Assembly: GCF_028622115.1 (NCBI RefSeq)
Contig: NZ_CP097263.1
Location: forward strand, 7,688,001-7,752,000
Direction: 5' to 3'
Source of the DNA: Kutzneria chonburiensis
GTDB lineage: Bacteria; Actinomycetota; Actinomycetes; Mycobacteriales; Pseudonocardiaceae
Length of the DNA: 64,000 nt
Below are positions 9,600 through 17,952 of this stretch, one piece after another (the first letter of the stretch is position 1; each line of letters starts with the position of its first letter). A program made the translations under genes and the position numbers. Below the pieces are notes generated by a model, which worked only from the letters and a program-made list of their open reading frames with translations, ran no database searches and had not been told where the DNA came from.

Positions 9600-11021
9600 T
9601 TGCTTCCGCGGCGTGAACTGTCGCGTGCGGTGCTGATCGGCACGAGCGACTTCCAACAATTGCCACTGTTGCCGGCGGTCGGCAACAATCTTGTCGACCT
9701 TCGCTCCGCGCTGACCGATGACGAGGTCGGCATTCTGGGCTGGGGGCAGTGCGTCATGGTGGACAGCCCTGACTCGCCATCCAGCCTGATCAGTCGTCTG
9801 CGTACCGCCGCCGCGCAGGCGCAGGACCTGTTGCTCGTCTACTACGCCGGTCACGGCATCCGCGTCGGTGACGAGGAAGAGCTGTACCTGACCGTGCGGC
9901 AGAGCAACAACGACTCGCCGCTCGACACCTGCGTGCCGTTCGAGTGGGTGCGTCGGGCTGTTGTCGACAGTCCCGCACGGACCAAGCTGCTGATCCTCGA
10001 CTGCTGCTTCTCCGGGATGGCGTTGGGCACCATGTCCGCTCCGGTCGTGGACACCAGGCAGATCGAGGTCACGGGCACGACGGTGATCACTTCGTCGCCG
10101 CGGAACTCCGTGTCGCACTCCCTGCCCGGCGAGCGGCACACCGCCTTCACCGGCGAGCTGATCACCTTGCTGCGCACCGGTTCCCCGCTGCCCGAGGAAC
10201 CGCTCACGGTCGCCGAGCTGTTCCGATCGCTGCTCGCCGCAATGGCCCGCCGGAAGCTGCCGCACCCGAAGATGCGGTCCGGCGACACCAGTGGATCCCT
10301 GCAGCTGCGCCGGTTCTTGCCGCCGCCGCCACCTCCGGAGCCAGAGCCCGAGGCCGTCGTGTCTGAGCCGGTCGTGCCGGTCGCGCAACCAGGGCCGGAG
10401 CCGGTTGTCGTGTGGCCACAGCCGGAGCCGGTCCGGCGTTTCGAGGATCCCGACACGATCCGCTTCGCGCCGGTGAAACCACCCCTCAACCTCGCGCCGA
10501 TCGGCGCGGTCGCCCAGGTCTATCTTCCGCTCGCCGCCGCGATCGTGTTGGTCTTCTGCTTCGACACCGCGGTGGGCTGTTTTGTCGGCTATGCCTGGGG
10601 CGTTCCGAGACCCGGCGCGACTGGCGCAACGGATCTCGGCATGGCGATCGGTGCCACCGTGATGTTCCTGCTCATCGGTGGGTTCGGTGTGCTCTGGCGG
10701 GTAAAGGGCGGGCGCTGGGTTGTGCTGGAGGATGTGTTGCCGCGGCCAGCGAAGTGGACGGCTCCGCTTCGGATCGCCGTGATTGTCGTACTGCTCCTGG
10801 TGTTCGCCATTACCAGCTGCGTAGGTCTGTTCCAGGGAGCGTCGCCGTCGAGCCAACCCTCGAGCTTCAGCGACCTGTCGCTGAGCGTGATGACGCCCCT
10901 GTGCATGATCACGGCCGCCGTGGCCTGCGCATACTCGCTGGCGCGGCGGATCCGTCGCGCCAGCCGAACTGCGCCGGTCATCAGCTCGCCGCAGCTCCCA
11001 ATGCCACCAGCGCATTCCTGA
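9600..11021 (+). CDS. Caspase-family (C14) protease with four C-terminal membrane helices
   Basis: Predicted cysteine endopeptidase of 473 residues. The N-terminal caspase-like domain (about 1-240) shows the catalytic pair His85 (YYAGHG) and Cys136 (LDCCFSG). A Pro/Glu-rich linker (about 240-280) is followed by four hydrophobic helices between about residues 295 and 460, so the protease should be membrane-tethered with its domain in the cytoplasm. The TTG at 9600 keeps the first beta strand (SRAVLIGTSDF); later starts would remove it. It is paired with the EACC1 gene as in predicted EACC1-caspase conflict modules. The target is unknown. Its 3' end overlaps convergent murQ by 41 bases. Confidence 0.85.
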   Translation: MLPRRELSRAVLIGTSDFQQLPLLPAVGNNLVDLRSALTDDEVGILGWGQCVMVDSPDSPSSLISRLRTAAAQAQDLLLVYYAGHGIRVGDEEELYLTVRQSNNDSPLDTCVPFEWVRRAVVDSPARTKLLILDCCFSGMALGTMSAPVVDTRQIEVTGTTVITSSPRNSVSHSLPGERHTAFTGELITLLRTGSPLPEEPLTVAELFRSLLAAMARRKLPHPKMRSGDTSGSLQLRRFLPPPPPPEPEPEAVVSEPVVPVAQPGPEPVVVWPQPEPVRRFEDPDTIRFAPVKPPLNLAPIGAVAQVYLPLAAAIVLVFCFDTAVGCFVGYAWGVPRPGATGATDLGMAIGATVMFLLIGGFGVLWRVKGGRWVVLEDVLPRPAKWTAPLRIAVIVVLLLVFAITSCVGLFQGASPSSQPSSFSDLSLSVMTPLCMITAAVACAYSLARRIRRASRTAPVISSPQLPMPPAHS

Positions 11022-11916
11022 CGTGACCGCCGGTGGCAGTCAAAGCCTCGGCCGCCTGTACGGAGTCGATGCCGGCCAACAGGCGCACCAGCGCCACCTT
11101 CAAATCCCCGTCGGCCTCAAGCAGCGCAGCGGTGCACTCCGCCTCGTCCAGACCGGTGGCCTCGCGCAGGATCCGCAGGGTCCGGCCGCGCAGCTTGGCG
11201 TTGGTCGCCCGCATGCTGACCATGAGGTTGGAGTAGGTACGCCCAAGCTTGATCATCACGGCCGTGGAGAAGGCGTTGAGCACGAGCTTCTGGGCGGTGC
11301 CGGCCTTCATCCGCGTGGACCCGGCGATGACCTCGGGACCGGTGCTGACGGCGATGAGGACGTCGAGGGGCACGGACGGGACAGCGCCGGGGTTGGCGGA
11401 CAGGAGCACGGTCCGCGCGCCGACCTCGTTGCCGGCGGCCAGCGCGCCGAGCACGAACGGGGTGCGGCCGGAAGCGGTGATCCCGAAGACGACGTCGGTG
11501 GGCCGAGCGGCGTCACGGATCTCGGCGGCGCCGGCGTCGAAGTCGTCCTCGGCGTTCTCGACGGCCACCCGCAGCGCGGTGGCGCCGCCGGCGTGGTGGG
11601 CGACGAACCAGTCGGCGGGGGTGTTGAACGTGGGCATGAGCTCGGCGGCGTCGAGCGTGGCCAACCGCCCGGACGTGCCGGCGCCGACGTAGTGCACGCG
11701 ACCGCCGGACCGCAGGGTGGCGACGGCGTGGTCGACGGCCCGCGCGACCTGCGGCAGCACGTCGGCGACGGCGCCGGGCACCAGGCGGTCCTCGCTGTTG
11801 ATCATCCGCAGCACGTCCACCGTGGGCAGTCTGTCAATCCCCTCGGTCGCGGGGTTGCGCTGCTCGGTGGGGGAATCGACTCGCACGATCGACTCACGTG
11901 GCTGCGGCAACGTCAT
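10981..11916 (-). CDS. murQ: N-acetylmuramic acid 6-phosphate etherase
   Basis: Lyase of 311 residues that cleaves the lactyl ether of MurNAc-6-phosphate to give GlcNAc-6-phosphate and D-lactate in peptidoglycan recycling. The SIS domain shows VHYVGAGTSGRLATLDA near the N-terminus and FGITASGRTPFV later. GSTRMKAGTAQKLVLNAFS is the family signature. The ATG start overlaps the murR stop (ATGA), giving a murR-murQ operon on the minus strand. The extreme 3' end overlaps the caspase gene. Confidence 0.96.
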   Translation of the reverse strand: MTLPQPRESIVRVDSPTEQRNPATEGIDRLPTVDVLRMINSEDRLVPGAVADVLPQVARAVDHAVATLRSGGRVHYVGAGTSGRLATLDAAELMPTFNTPADWFVAHHAGGATALRVAVENAEDDFDAGAAEIRDAARPTDVVFGITASGRTPFVLGALAAGNEVGARTVLLSANPGAVPSVPLDVLIAVSTGPEVIAGSTRMKAGTAQKLVLNAFSTAVMIKLGRTYSNLMVSMRATNAKLRGRTLRILREATGLDEAECTAALLEADGDLKVALVRLLAGIDSVQAAEALTATGGHVRNALVALGAAAS

Positions 11917-12845
11917 TTACCTGTCTCCCGTGCCTTCCGGCGGCCGTCGGGACGCGGACCGAGTCGATGTCCGCCCACAGCCTCGTAGGTGGACTCCAAC
12001 GCGTTACGCGCGCTGTCGAGGTGTTTCTGCGCGACGCCGATGAACAGGCAGTCGATGACGGTGAGCTGGGCGATCCGGCTGGCCATCGCACCGGAGCGGA
12101 AGGTGGTCTCCCGCGCGGCGGTGGTCAGCACGTGGTCAGCGACCTCTGAGATGGGCGACCGAGGGAAGTTTGTGAGAGCCACGGTGGTGGCGCCGCGCTC
12201 CCGCGCCACCCGAAGCGCTTCGACGGTGTCGGCGGTCGCGCCGGTGTGCGAGATGCCGAAGGCGACGTCGCCCTCGGACAGCACGGCGGCGGAGGTCAGC
12301 ATGATGTGGGTGTCGCTCCACGCGAAGCTGACACGCCCTATGCGGTGCAGCTTCTGCTGGAGGTCGGCGGCGACGAAAGCGCTTGCGCCGACCCCGTACA
12401 CGTCGACCCGTCCGGCACTGGCGACGGCGTCCACGACGGCGCTCAAGGTCGGGATCTCCAGCTGGTCGGCCGTCTCTTCGACGGCACGCGCATCGGCAAA
12501 CGCGACCTTGCCGACCACCTGCGACAGGTCGTCGGTGGGCGCGATGTCGCTGCCCAGGTCGCGGTCGATGCGGGCGGCGGTCCGCGCGGTGTCGGCGGCA
12601 AGGGCGATGCGCAACTCGGGGTAGCCCCCGACGCCGATCGCCTTGCAGAACCGGGTCACCGTGGTCTCGCTCGTGCCGGCCGCCTCGGCGACCTCTGTGA
12701 TGCTGCGGTGCGCGACGACCTGGGGGTTGTCGAGCACGACCTTGGCCACGCGCTGCTCGGCGCGGGCCAGACCGGGCAGCAGCGAACGGATCCGGACCAG
12801 CGGGCTCGCCTCGCTGATCTCACTGGCTGACTTGGCGGGTGCCAC
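11913..12845 (-). CDS. murR: MurR/RpiR-family transcriptional regulator
   Basis: Repressor-type regulator of 310 residues. The N-terminal HTH_6 domain (RSITEVAEAAGTSETTVTRFCKAIG) covers about residues 45-75, and a SIS sugar-phosphate-binding domain covers about 130-265 (DVYGVGASAFVAADLQ, GISHTGATADTVEAL). It should sense MurNAc-6P or a related sugar phosphate and control murQ, with which it overlaps by ATGA. The GTG start at 12845 has no Shine-Dalgarno sequence. A promoter ends about eight bases upstream, so a leaderless mRNA is likely. A palindrome in that promoter suggests autoregulation. Confidence 0.92.
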   Translation of the reverse strand: MAPAKSASEISEASPLVRIRSLLPGLARAEQRVAKVVLDNPQVVAHRSITEVAEAAGTSETTVTRFCKAIGVGGYPELRIALAADTARTAARIDRDLGSDIAPTDDLSQVVGKVAFADARAVEETADQLEIPTLSAVVDAVASAGRVDVYGVGASAFVAADLQQKLHRIGRVSFAWSDTHIMLTSAAVLSEGDVAFGISHTGATADTVEALRVARERGATTVALTNFPRSPISEVADHVLTTAARETTFRSGAMASRIAQLTVIDCLFIGVAQKHLDSARNALESTYEAVGGHRLGPRPDGRRKARETGK

Positions 12846-12851
12846 GTGGGA

Positions 12852-12880
12852 AACTTACTAACAGTAACTGTTTCGGTCAA
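12852..12880 (-). promoter_or_regulatory. murRQ promoter with overlapping palindromic operator
   Basis: On the minus strand, TTGACC (12875-12880) and TAAGTT (12852-12857) are separated by 17 bases. The palindrome TTACT-aac-AGTAA (12855-12867) overlaps the -10 box and spacer. The -10 box ends six bases before the GTG at 12845, so the transcript would start at or next to the start codon. Binding by MurR is inferred. Confidence 0.7.
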
Positions 12881-12902
12881 CATAATGGCCCCTGACCTGC
12901 GG

Positions 12903-14582
12903 TTACGTCAGCTGCCAACCGACCGGTGTGAACGTGGTGCGGCCGCAGCTCAGCTCGATGTCGGCCACGTTCACGCCCCTTCCTTCGTATGAGGGGTCGG
13001 TTGTGTAACGCCACCGCAGCATCAGATCGTTCGACGGATTCGACACCTGTGCCCGAACCTGCTGCCAGGACCGGCTGGACTGTCCCGACAGTGACATCTG
13101 GGGGGACATCTGGGGGCCGCTGCGACCACGCACCGTGAGCGGCACGGCGGTCCAGGTGGTGCCGCCGTCCGTGCTGGCCTCCAACGTCAGCAGATCCGTC
13201 GTCTCGGTGTTGACGAAAGCCTCGAACGACACCCGCACCGACCCGTGCAGCGTCCCGGTGGTCAACGTGCTGGTCGACCCGCCGCCCTGCCCGGAGAACC
13301 ACGACCGGCCGCCGTCCGGCGCCTGTACGGACATGGCCTGCGCCAATGCCTGCGCCGCCGCACGACGGGCGCCGTTGGTGCTGGGCGTGTTGCGGGTCGG
13401 GTGCACACGGTTGGTCAGCAGGATGGCGAACGAGCGCGACCGCGGGTCGATCACCAGCGACGTGCCGGTGAACCCGGTGTGCCCCATGGTGTCCGGGCCG
13501 GACAGGCCGCCCATGTACCAGATCTGGTCCAGCTCGAAGCCCAGCCCGTGCGAGTCGTCGGGGAACTTCTGGTTGAAGTTGACCTGCATCAGGTGCACGC
13601 CGTGCTCGCTGAGGATCCGGTGCCCGCGGTACACGCCGCCGTTGAGGATGGCCTGGGCCAATACGGCCAGGTCATCGGCCGTGGAGAAGACGCCGGCGTG
13701 CCCGGCGACACCGCCCATCGCCCACGCGTTCTCGTCGTGCACGGACCCGCGCACCATGCCTCGCGGCGGGGAGACCTCGTACTCCGTCGCGGCGATCCGG
13801 CTCAGCTTGGACGCCGGCGGGTTGTAGCCGGTGTCGACCATGTGCAGCGGCTCGGTGATGCCCGTACGCACGAGCTCGTCCAGCTTCTTGCCGGTGACCT
13901 GCTGCAACACCAGCTGCATGGTCAGCATGTTCAGGTCGGAGTACACGTACTGGGTGCCCGGCGCGGCCGATGGCGTCGTGTCCAGGATCGCCTTCTCCCG
14001 CGACGGGATGTCCGGATAGCCGGCCCACAGCGACGGAATCGGGTCGGGGATCAGTCCGGAGGTGTGGGTCAGCAGCTGCTCGATGGTGATGTCGGCCTTG
14101 CCGTTGGTGGCGAACTCGGGCAGGTAGTGCGCGACTGGCGTGTCCAGCGCGATCCGGCCGGCCTCCAGCTGCTGCACGGCCACGATCGACGTGAACAGCT
14201 TGGACAGTGACGCGAGGTCGTAGATGGTGTCGGTTCGGGCCGGCACCTGCTGATCCGGCGGCAGCTGAGTGGTCGCGTCCTGGAACTTCACGGCCTCGCC
14301 GGTCGCCGTGCGGTCGACGACAACACCGTTGTGCGCCAACAACGCCGTGGCGCCGGGATAGATCGACGGGACCCACGCGGCGAGCTGCCTGTTGAACGCG
14401 TCGATCGGGGCCGCGTTGAGCCCGGCCTGGGCCGGCGAACCGGCGCGCAGGACCGTGCCGGCCGGCGCGAAGCCCGGGTAGGGCCGGTCGAAGCGGGCCG
14501 AGTTCGGCCCGGCATCCGCGCTCGCGGTCACGGCGAACGCCAGCACGAGCACGGCCGGCAGGGCGAGGGCACGAATCCGCAT
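12903..14582 (-). CDS. Secreted serine hydrolase, AmiE/beta-lactamase class C family
   Basis: Exported protein of 559 residues with a signal peptide (MRIRALALPAVLVLAFAVTA). The serine beta-lactamase-like fold shows SLSK as the catalytic SxxK, YSDLN as the second motif, and GHTGFTG as the third. About 130 C-terminal residues form a separate beta-sandwich-like domain. In Bacillus subtilis the neighbour of nagZ and namZ is AmiE, a MurNAc-L-Ala amidase of this fold, so the same job is likely here. ATG 14582 is preceded by GAGGTGG. It lies seven bases after namZ in the nagZ-namZ-amiE operon. Confidence 0.83.
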   Translation of the reverse strand: MRIRALALPAVLVLAFAVTASADAGPNSARFDRPYPGFAPAGTVLRAGSPAQAGLNAAPIDAFNRQLAAWVPSIYPGATALLAHNGVVVDRTATGEAVKFQDATTQLPPDQQVPARTDTIYDLASLSKLFTSIVAVQQLEAGRIALDTPVAHYLPEFATNGKADITIEQLLTHTSGLIPDPIPSLWAGYPDIPSREKAILDTTPSAAPGTQYVYSDLNMLTMQLVLQQVTGKKLDELVRTGITEPLHMVDTGYNPPASKLSRIAATEYEVSPPRGMVRGSVHDENAWAMGGVAGHAGVFSTADDLAVLAQAILNGGVYRGHRILSEHGVHLMQVNFNQKFPDDSHGLGFELDQIWYMGGLSGPDTMGHTGFTGTSLVIDPRSRSFAILLTNRVHPTRNTPSTNGARRAAAQALAQAMSVQAPDGGRSWFSGQGGGSTSTLTTGTLHGSVRVSFEAFVNTETTDLLTLEASTDGGTTWTAVPLTVRGRSGPQMSPQMSLSGQSSRSWQQVRAQVSNPSNDLMLRWRYTTDPSYEGRGVNVADIELSCGRTTFTPVGWQLT

Positions 14583-14589
14583 GGCCACC

Positions 14590-15807
14590 TCATCTGTACA
14601 GCAGATACCGGATGCGATCTCGGCGGAAGGCGGCGAGCTCGGCCGCCCATGCGCCCACGACGTCGTCGACACCGGCGCCCGCGTCCACCATGCTGCGCAG
14701 ACGCGCCGAGCCGCTGAGGTTGTCGACCCAGTTGTCCGGCCGCCAACCGAACACTTTCGGGTACAACTCGCGGGCCGTCACGATCATCGAGACGGCGGTG
14801 CGGATGGCGTCGACGCGCGGCCGGTCGGTCAGGTGCGCCTGCACGCCGCCACACGTCTGGTTGACGAACTTGCTGAACGTCGGCACGAAGTAGGCCTCGC
14901 GGAACTCGATCCCGGGCAGCCCCAGCGAGTTCAGTCGCTCAGCCCAATGCCAGTCGATGCCGGGGGCGCCGATCGTCTCGAACGGCCGGCACGTGCCGCG
15001 GCCCTCGGACAGCAGCGTGCCCTCGAACAGACAGGTGCCGGGATAGAGCAGTGCCGTGTCGGCGGTCGGCATGTTCGGGCTCGGCGGCACCCACTGCCCG
15101 CTGAACAGGTCGTTTCGCCGCCATCCCGTGCATTTGACGATCTCCAGGCGGCTCAGCCGGGTCGTCAGGAACTCGGCGTCGAACAGCCGGGCCAGCTCGC
15201 CGACGGTCATGCCGGGCTGCTGCACGATCGGCTTCAACCCGACGAGGGTGGCGAACTTCGGGTCCAGCTGCGGCCCGTACGCCTGGCCGCCGATGGGATT
15301 CGGCCGGTCCAGCACCATGAACGACGCCCCGGTCGCGGCGGCCGCCTCCATGGCGATGAACATCGTCCAGGTATAGGTGTAGAACCGCGCGCCGACGTTG
15401 GCGATGTCGAACACCACGGTGTCCACGCCGGCCTTGCGGTACATGGCCGCCAGCTTGTCGACGGTGACGTTGTACGCGTCGTAGACCGGAATCCCGGTCC
15501 GCGGATCCGTGTAGTCACCCTCGGATCCGCCGGCCTGGGCGGTGCCGCGGAAGCCGTGCTCCGGCCCGAAAACGGCGACCGGGCGGACCTGGTTGGCCAC
15601 CATGTCGTCGACCAGATGCGTGAGATCGGCCAGCACGCCGGTCGGGTTCGTGAGCACGCCGACCTTGCGGCCGCGCAATCGCTTGTAGCCCTCGGCGGCG
15701 AGAATGTCCGCGCCGTTGAGGCGTTTTTGTTCCGGCAGTGCCGGCACGGCCGGTACGGCCGCGGTCAGCGCCGACGCGGCGAGGAAACCCCGGCGGGACA
15801 GGCTCAC
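14590..15807 (-). CDS. namZ: Exo-beta-N-acetylmuramidase NamZ (DUF1343, GH171)
   Basis: DUF1343 protein of 405 residues; the family includes NamZ, which removes terminal MurNAc from peptidoglycan fragments. The N-terminus SRRGFLAASAL is a twin-arginine (Tat) signal. Family features include GRKVGVLTNPTGV, FGPEHGFRG, VVFDIANVGARFYTYTWTM, and LDRPNPIGG. The GTG at 15807 overlaps the nagZ stop (GTGA), which fixes the start well downstream of the longest open frame. It would supply MurNAc for the MurQ branch together with NagZ and the AmiE-like enzyme. Confidence 0.92.
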   Translation of the reverse strand: MSLSRRGFLAASALTAAVPAVPALPEQKRLNGADILAAEGYKRLRGRKVGVLTNPTGVLADLTHLVDDMVANQVRPVAVFGPEHGFRGTAQAGGSEGDYTDPRTGIPVYDAYNVTVDKLAAMYRKAGVDTVVFDIANVGARFYTYTWTMFIAMEAAAATGASFMVLDRPNPIGGQAYGPQLDPKFATLVGLKPIVQQPGMTVGELARLFDAEFLTTRLSRLEIVKCTGWRRNDLFSGQWVPPSPNMPTADTALLYPGTCLFEGTLLSEGRGTCRPFETIGAPGIDWHWAERLNSLGLPGIEFREAYFVPTFSKFVNQTCGGVQAHLTDRPRVDAIRTAVSMIVTARELYPKVFGWRPDNWVDNLSGSARLRSMVDAGAGVDDVVGAWAAELAAFRRDRIRYLLYR

Positions 15808-17462
15808 CAGGTCAGTCCCGTGCCGAAGGAGTACGAGTTCGGGATGTCCACGGGCAGCTTGCCCTGCGGCGCGACCGCGCCGGCGATCACCCGGGCCAGC
15901 GATCGCATCGACACCGCGGTGTACGAGTAGGTGTCGATCCATGTGTGGGCCTCGGGAATCGCGCCCGGGTCGTACGGATTGCCGACGCCGACGGCGATCA
16001 CCGGCTTGCCGGTCGCGACCAGATCGCGAACCCGTTGCTGCTGCGCCGGATCCGCCGCGGCGCCGTTGGTCGTCACCACGATCGCGTCATAGTCGGTGGC
16101 GGTCTTGCTGGCCGGAATCCCTTGGGCGGTCAGGGCATCGGCCAGCGTCTGGGTCGTCGTCACGCCCCACCCCGTGACCAGCACGGACTTCGCCTTCAGC
16201 GGCAGCGTGCCGCCATTGCTCAGCACGGTGACCGTCGAGTCGGTGATGCGCTGCGCGGTGGCCAGACTCGTTGTCGTGCCGACCTTCTTGGCCACGGCGT
16301 TGACGTCGGTGAACGGGTTGAACAGCACGCCCCGTCGCAACTTCACGGCCAGGATGCGGGCCACGCTCTGGTCGATCCGCCGCTCCGACAGCTGCCCCGT
16401 CCGCACGGCGTTGATCACCGCATTGACGGCGGTGCCGACGTTCTGCGGCATCAGCAGCATGTCCGCGCCGGCCTGCAACGCCTTCACCGGGATCTCGGCG
16501 TCGGTGTACTTCTGCCGGACGCCGGCCATCTGCAGCGAGTCGGTGATCACCATGCCGCGGTATCCGAGCTCGTCGCGCAGCATGCCGGTGAGCACGGTCG
16601 GCGACAGCGTCGACGGATCGCCGGACGGGTCGATCTTCGGAAACACGATGTGCGCACTCATGATCACGTCCGTGCCGGCCTTGATGGCGGCCCGGAACGG
16701 CGGCGCGTCGATCTGCTCCCAGGTGGCCTTGTCGTGGTCGATGACCGGCAGCCCGGTGTGGCTGTCGGTGGCCGCGTCGCCGTGCCCGGGGAAGTGCTTT
16801 GCCGTCGTGGCCACACTCTGCTGATAGCCCTTGACCTGCGCGGACACCATGTTCGAGACCAGGGTCGGGTCCGAGCCGAAGGACCGCACGCCGATCACCG
16901 GGTTGGCCGGGTTCACGTTCACGTCGGAATCCGGCGCGTTGTTCATGTTGATGCCCATGGCCCGCAGCTCACGGCCCGTGATGGTGGCTGCCTGCTCGGC
17001 GTTGGCGGTGCTTCGGCTGGCGCCCAAGGCCATGCTGCCGGGGAAGGTGGTCGCCGGCGCACCGATCCTCGTGACCAGGCCTTCTTCCTGGTCGGTGGAG
17101 ATCAGCAGCGGGATGTGCGCGCCGGAGGAGATGGCCGCCTTCTGTAGGCCGTTGGACAGCCCGGCGATCTGGGTCGGGTTCTGCACGTTGTCCGACCACG
17201 CGAAGTAGATGACGCCGCCCAGGTGGTACTTCTGCACCAGCTGGGCCGGCGTGTCGACGCCGAACTCCGTCTGGTTGCGGGCATCCACCGTGTCCGCGGT
17301 CGGGCCGTAGCCGTAGGTCATGAACAGCTGGCCGACCTTCTCGGCCAGGGTCATGCCGTGCAGCGCGGCGCTGACCTGGTCGGGTTGGGCGTCGGCGGCG
17401 CCCGGGGCTGCGGTGGCCATCGCGGCCAAGCCTGCCAGTAAGGCGACGAGTGTCCTGCGCAC
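15804..17462 (-). CDS. nagZ: Secreted beta-N-acetylglucosaminidase, GH3
   Basis: Glycoside hydrolase family 3 enzyme of 552 residues that releases GlcNAc from muropeptides. It shows the catalytic His/Asp loop KHFPGHGDAATDSH and the nucleophile Asp308 in VITDSLQMAG. A second alpha/beta domain follows. GTG 17462 is preceded by GGGAGGA and starts a clear signal peptide (MRRTLVALLAGLAAMATAAPG); the in-frame GTG at 17486 has no such support. It is the first gene of the nagZ-namZ-amiE operon. Its promoter shares the AGTTACT element with the murR promoter. Confidence 0.93.
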   Translation of the reverse strand: MRRTLVALLAGLAAMATAAPGAADAQPDQVSAALHGMTLAEKVGQLFMTYGYGPTADTVDARNQTEFGVDTPAQLVQKYHLGGVIYFAWSDNVQNPTQIAGLSNGLQKAAISSGAHIPLLISTDQEEGLVTRIGAPATTFPGSMALGASRSTANAEQAATITGRELRAMGINMNNAPDSDVNVNPANPVIGVRSFGSDPTLVSNMVSAQVKGYQQSVATTAKHFPGHGDAATDSHTGLPVIDHDKATWEQIDAPPFRAAIKAGTDVIMSAHIVFPKIDPSGDPSTLSPTVLTGMLRDELGYRGMVITDSLQMAGVRQKYTDAEIPVKALQAGADMLLMPQNVGTAVNAVINAVRTGQLSERRIDQSVARILAVKLRRGVLFNPFTDVNAVAKKVGTTTSLATAQRITDSTVTVLSNGGTLPLKAKSVLVTGWGVTTTQTLADALTAQGIPASKTATDYDAIVVTTNGAAADPAQQQRVRDLVATGKPVIAVGVGNPYDPGAIPEAHTWIDTYSYTAVSMRSLARVIAGAVAPQGKLPVDIPNSYSFGTGLTW

Positions 17463-17507
17463 GGCGTCCTCCCGTGACCTTCTCACCGACTATGCAGATC
17501 AATCGGC

Positions 17508-17537
17508 AAGTTACTGACGTCACGGTCGGCCGGTCAA
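17508..17537 (-). promoter_or_regulatory. nagZ-namZ-amiE promoter with AGTTACT half-site
   Basis: On the minus strand, TTGACC (17532-17537) and TAACTT (17508-17513) are spaced by 18 bases, about 45 bases upstream of the nagZ GTG. The sequence AGTTACTG (17509-17516, plus strand) covering the -10 box also occurs in the murR promoter, so the same regulator may bind both. Confidence 0.6.
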
Positions 17538-17575
17538 CGATCCTCGCTGGATCGGCCCAGTCTTTCCCCGGACAC

Positions 17576-17612
17576 AGCGACTCCCCAGCCTCGATGAGGC
17601 TGGGGAGTCGCT
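17576..17612. terminator. Perfect 17-bp hairpin, candidate terminator
   Basis: Left arm 17576-17592 (AGCGACTCCCCAGCCTC), loop GAT, right arm 17596-17612 with full complementarity. No T-run follows on either strand. On the minus strand it lies about 340 bases downstream of the HAD gene and just upstream of the nagZ promoter, so it could insulate nagZ from read-through. Confidence 0.6.
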
Positions 17613-17952
17613 CGTCTTCAGCGCGAACTGATCGGGTTACCAAGCGTGCAACTAGTGTCGTATAGGTGGGGTGCTCGGCGTCCGGCGTCCCGGTACGCAG
17701 CCCCCAGACGACATGCCTCCCGCGGCGTGCTGTGCGTGGGTGCCCGAGGTTCGCGCACGGAGATCTTTCGGGGTGGACGGGGCTTCTCCTCCGCTCCGTC
17801 CCTGGCCGACTCGATGTCCGCATCTCCTTTGTAGTGGGTGACGGCGGCCACAGCAAGGGCACGGTCGGGTGCACCGGTCAAGTGGCTTTGCGTGACCGAT
17901 CAGGACGACCGCACAGATCATGACCTGCGCCGATGCCCTCTTCGGGTGGAGT

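Larger units (their letters stand above)
17463..17952. other. Non-coding stretch between nagZ and the HAD gene, with one long hairpin
   Basis: No gene is supported in this 490-base stretch; short open frames here lack ribosome sites and family features. It holds the nagZ promoter at 17508-17537 and a perfect 17-base-pair hairpin at 17576-17612. A TATAGG near 17661 could be a -10 box, but nothing downstream looks coding. Confidence 0.6.

Noticed and set aside
17652-17923. Short open frames on both strands between nagZ and the HAD gene
   Set aside because: No ribosome site, no known motif, and the frames on the two strands overlap fully.
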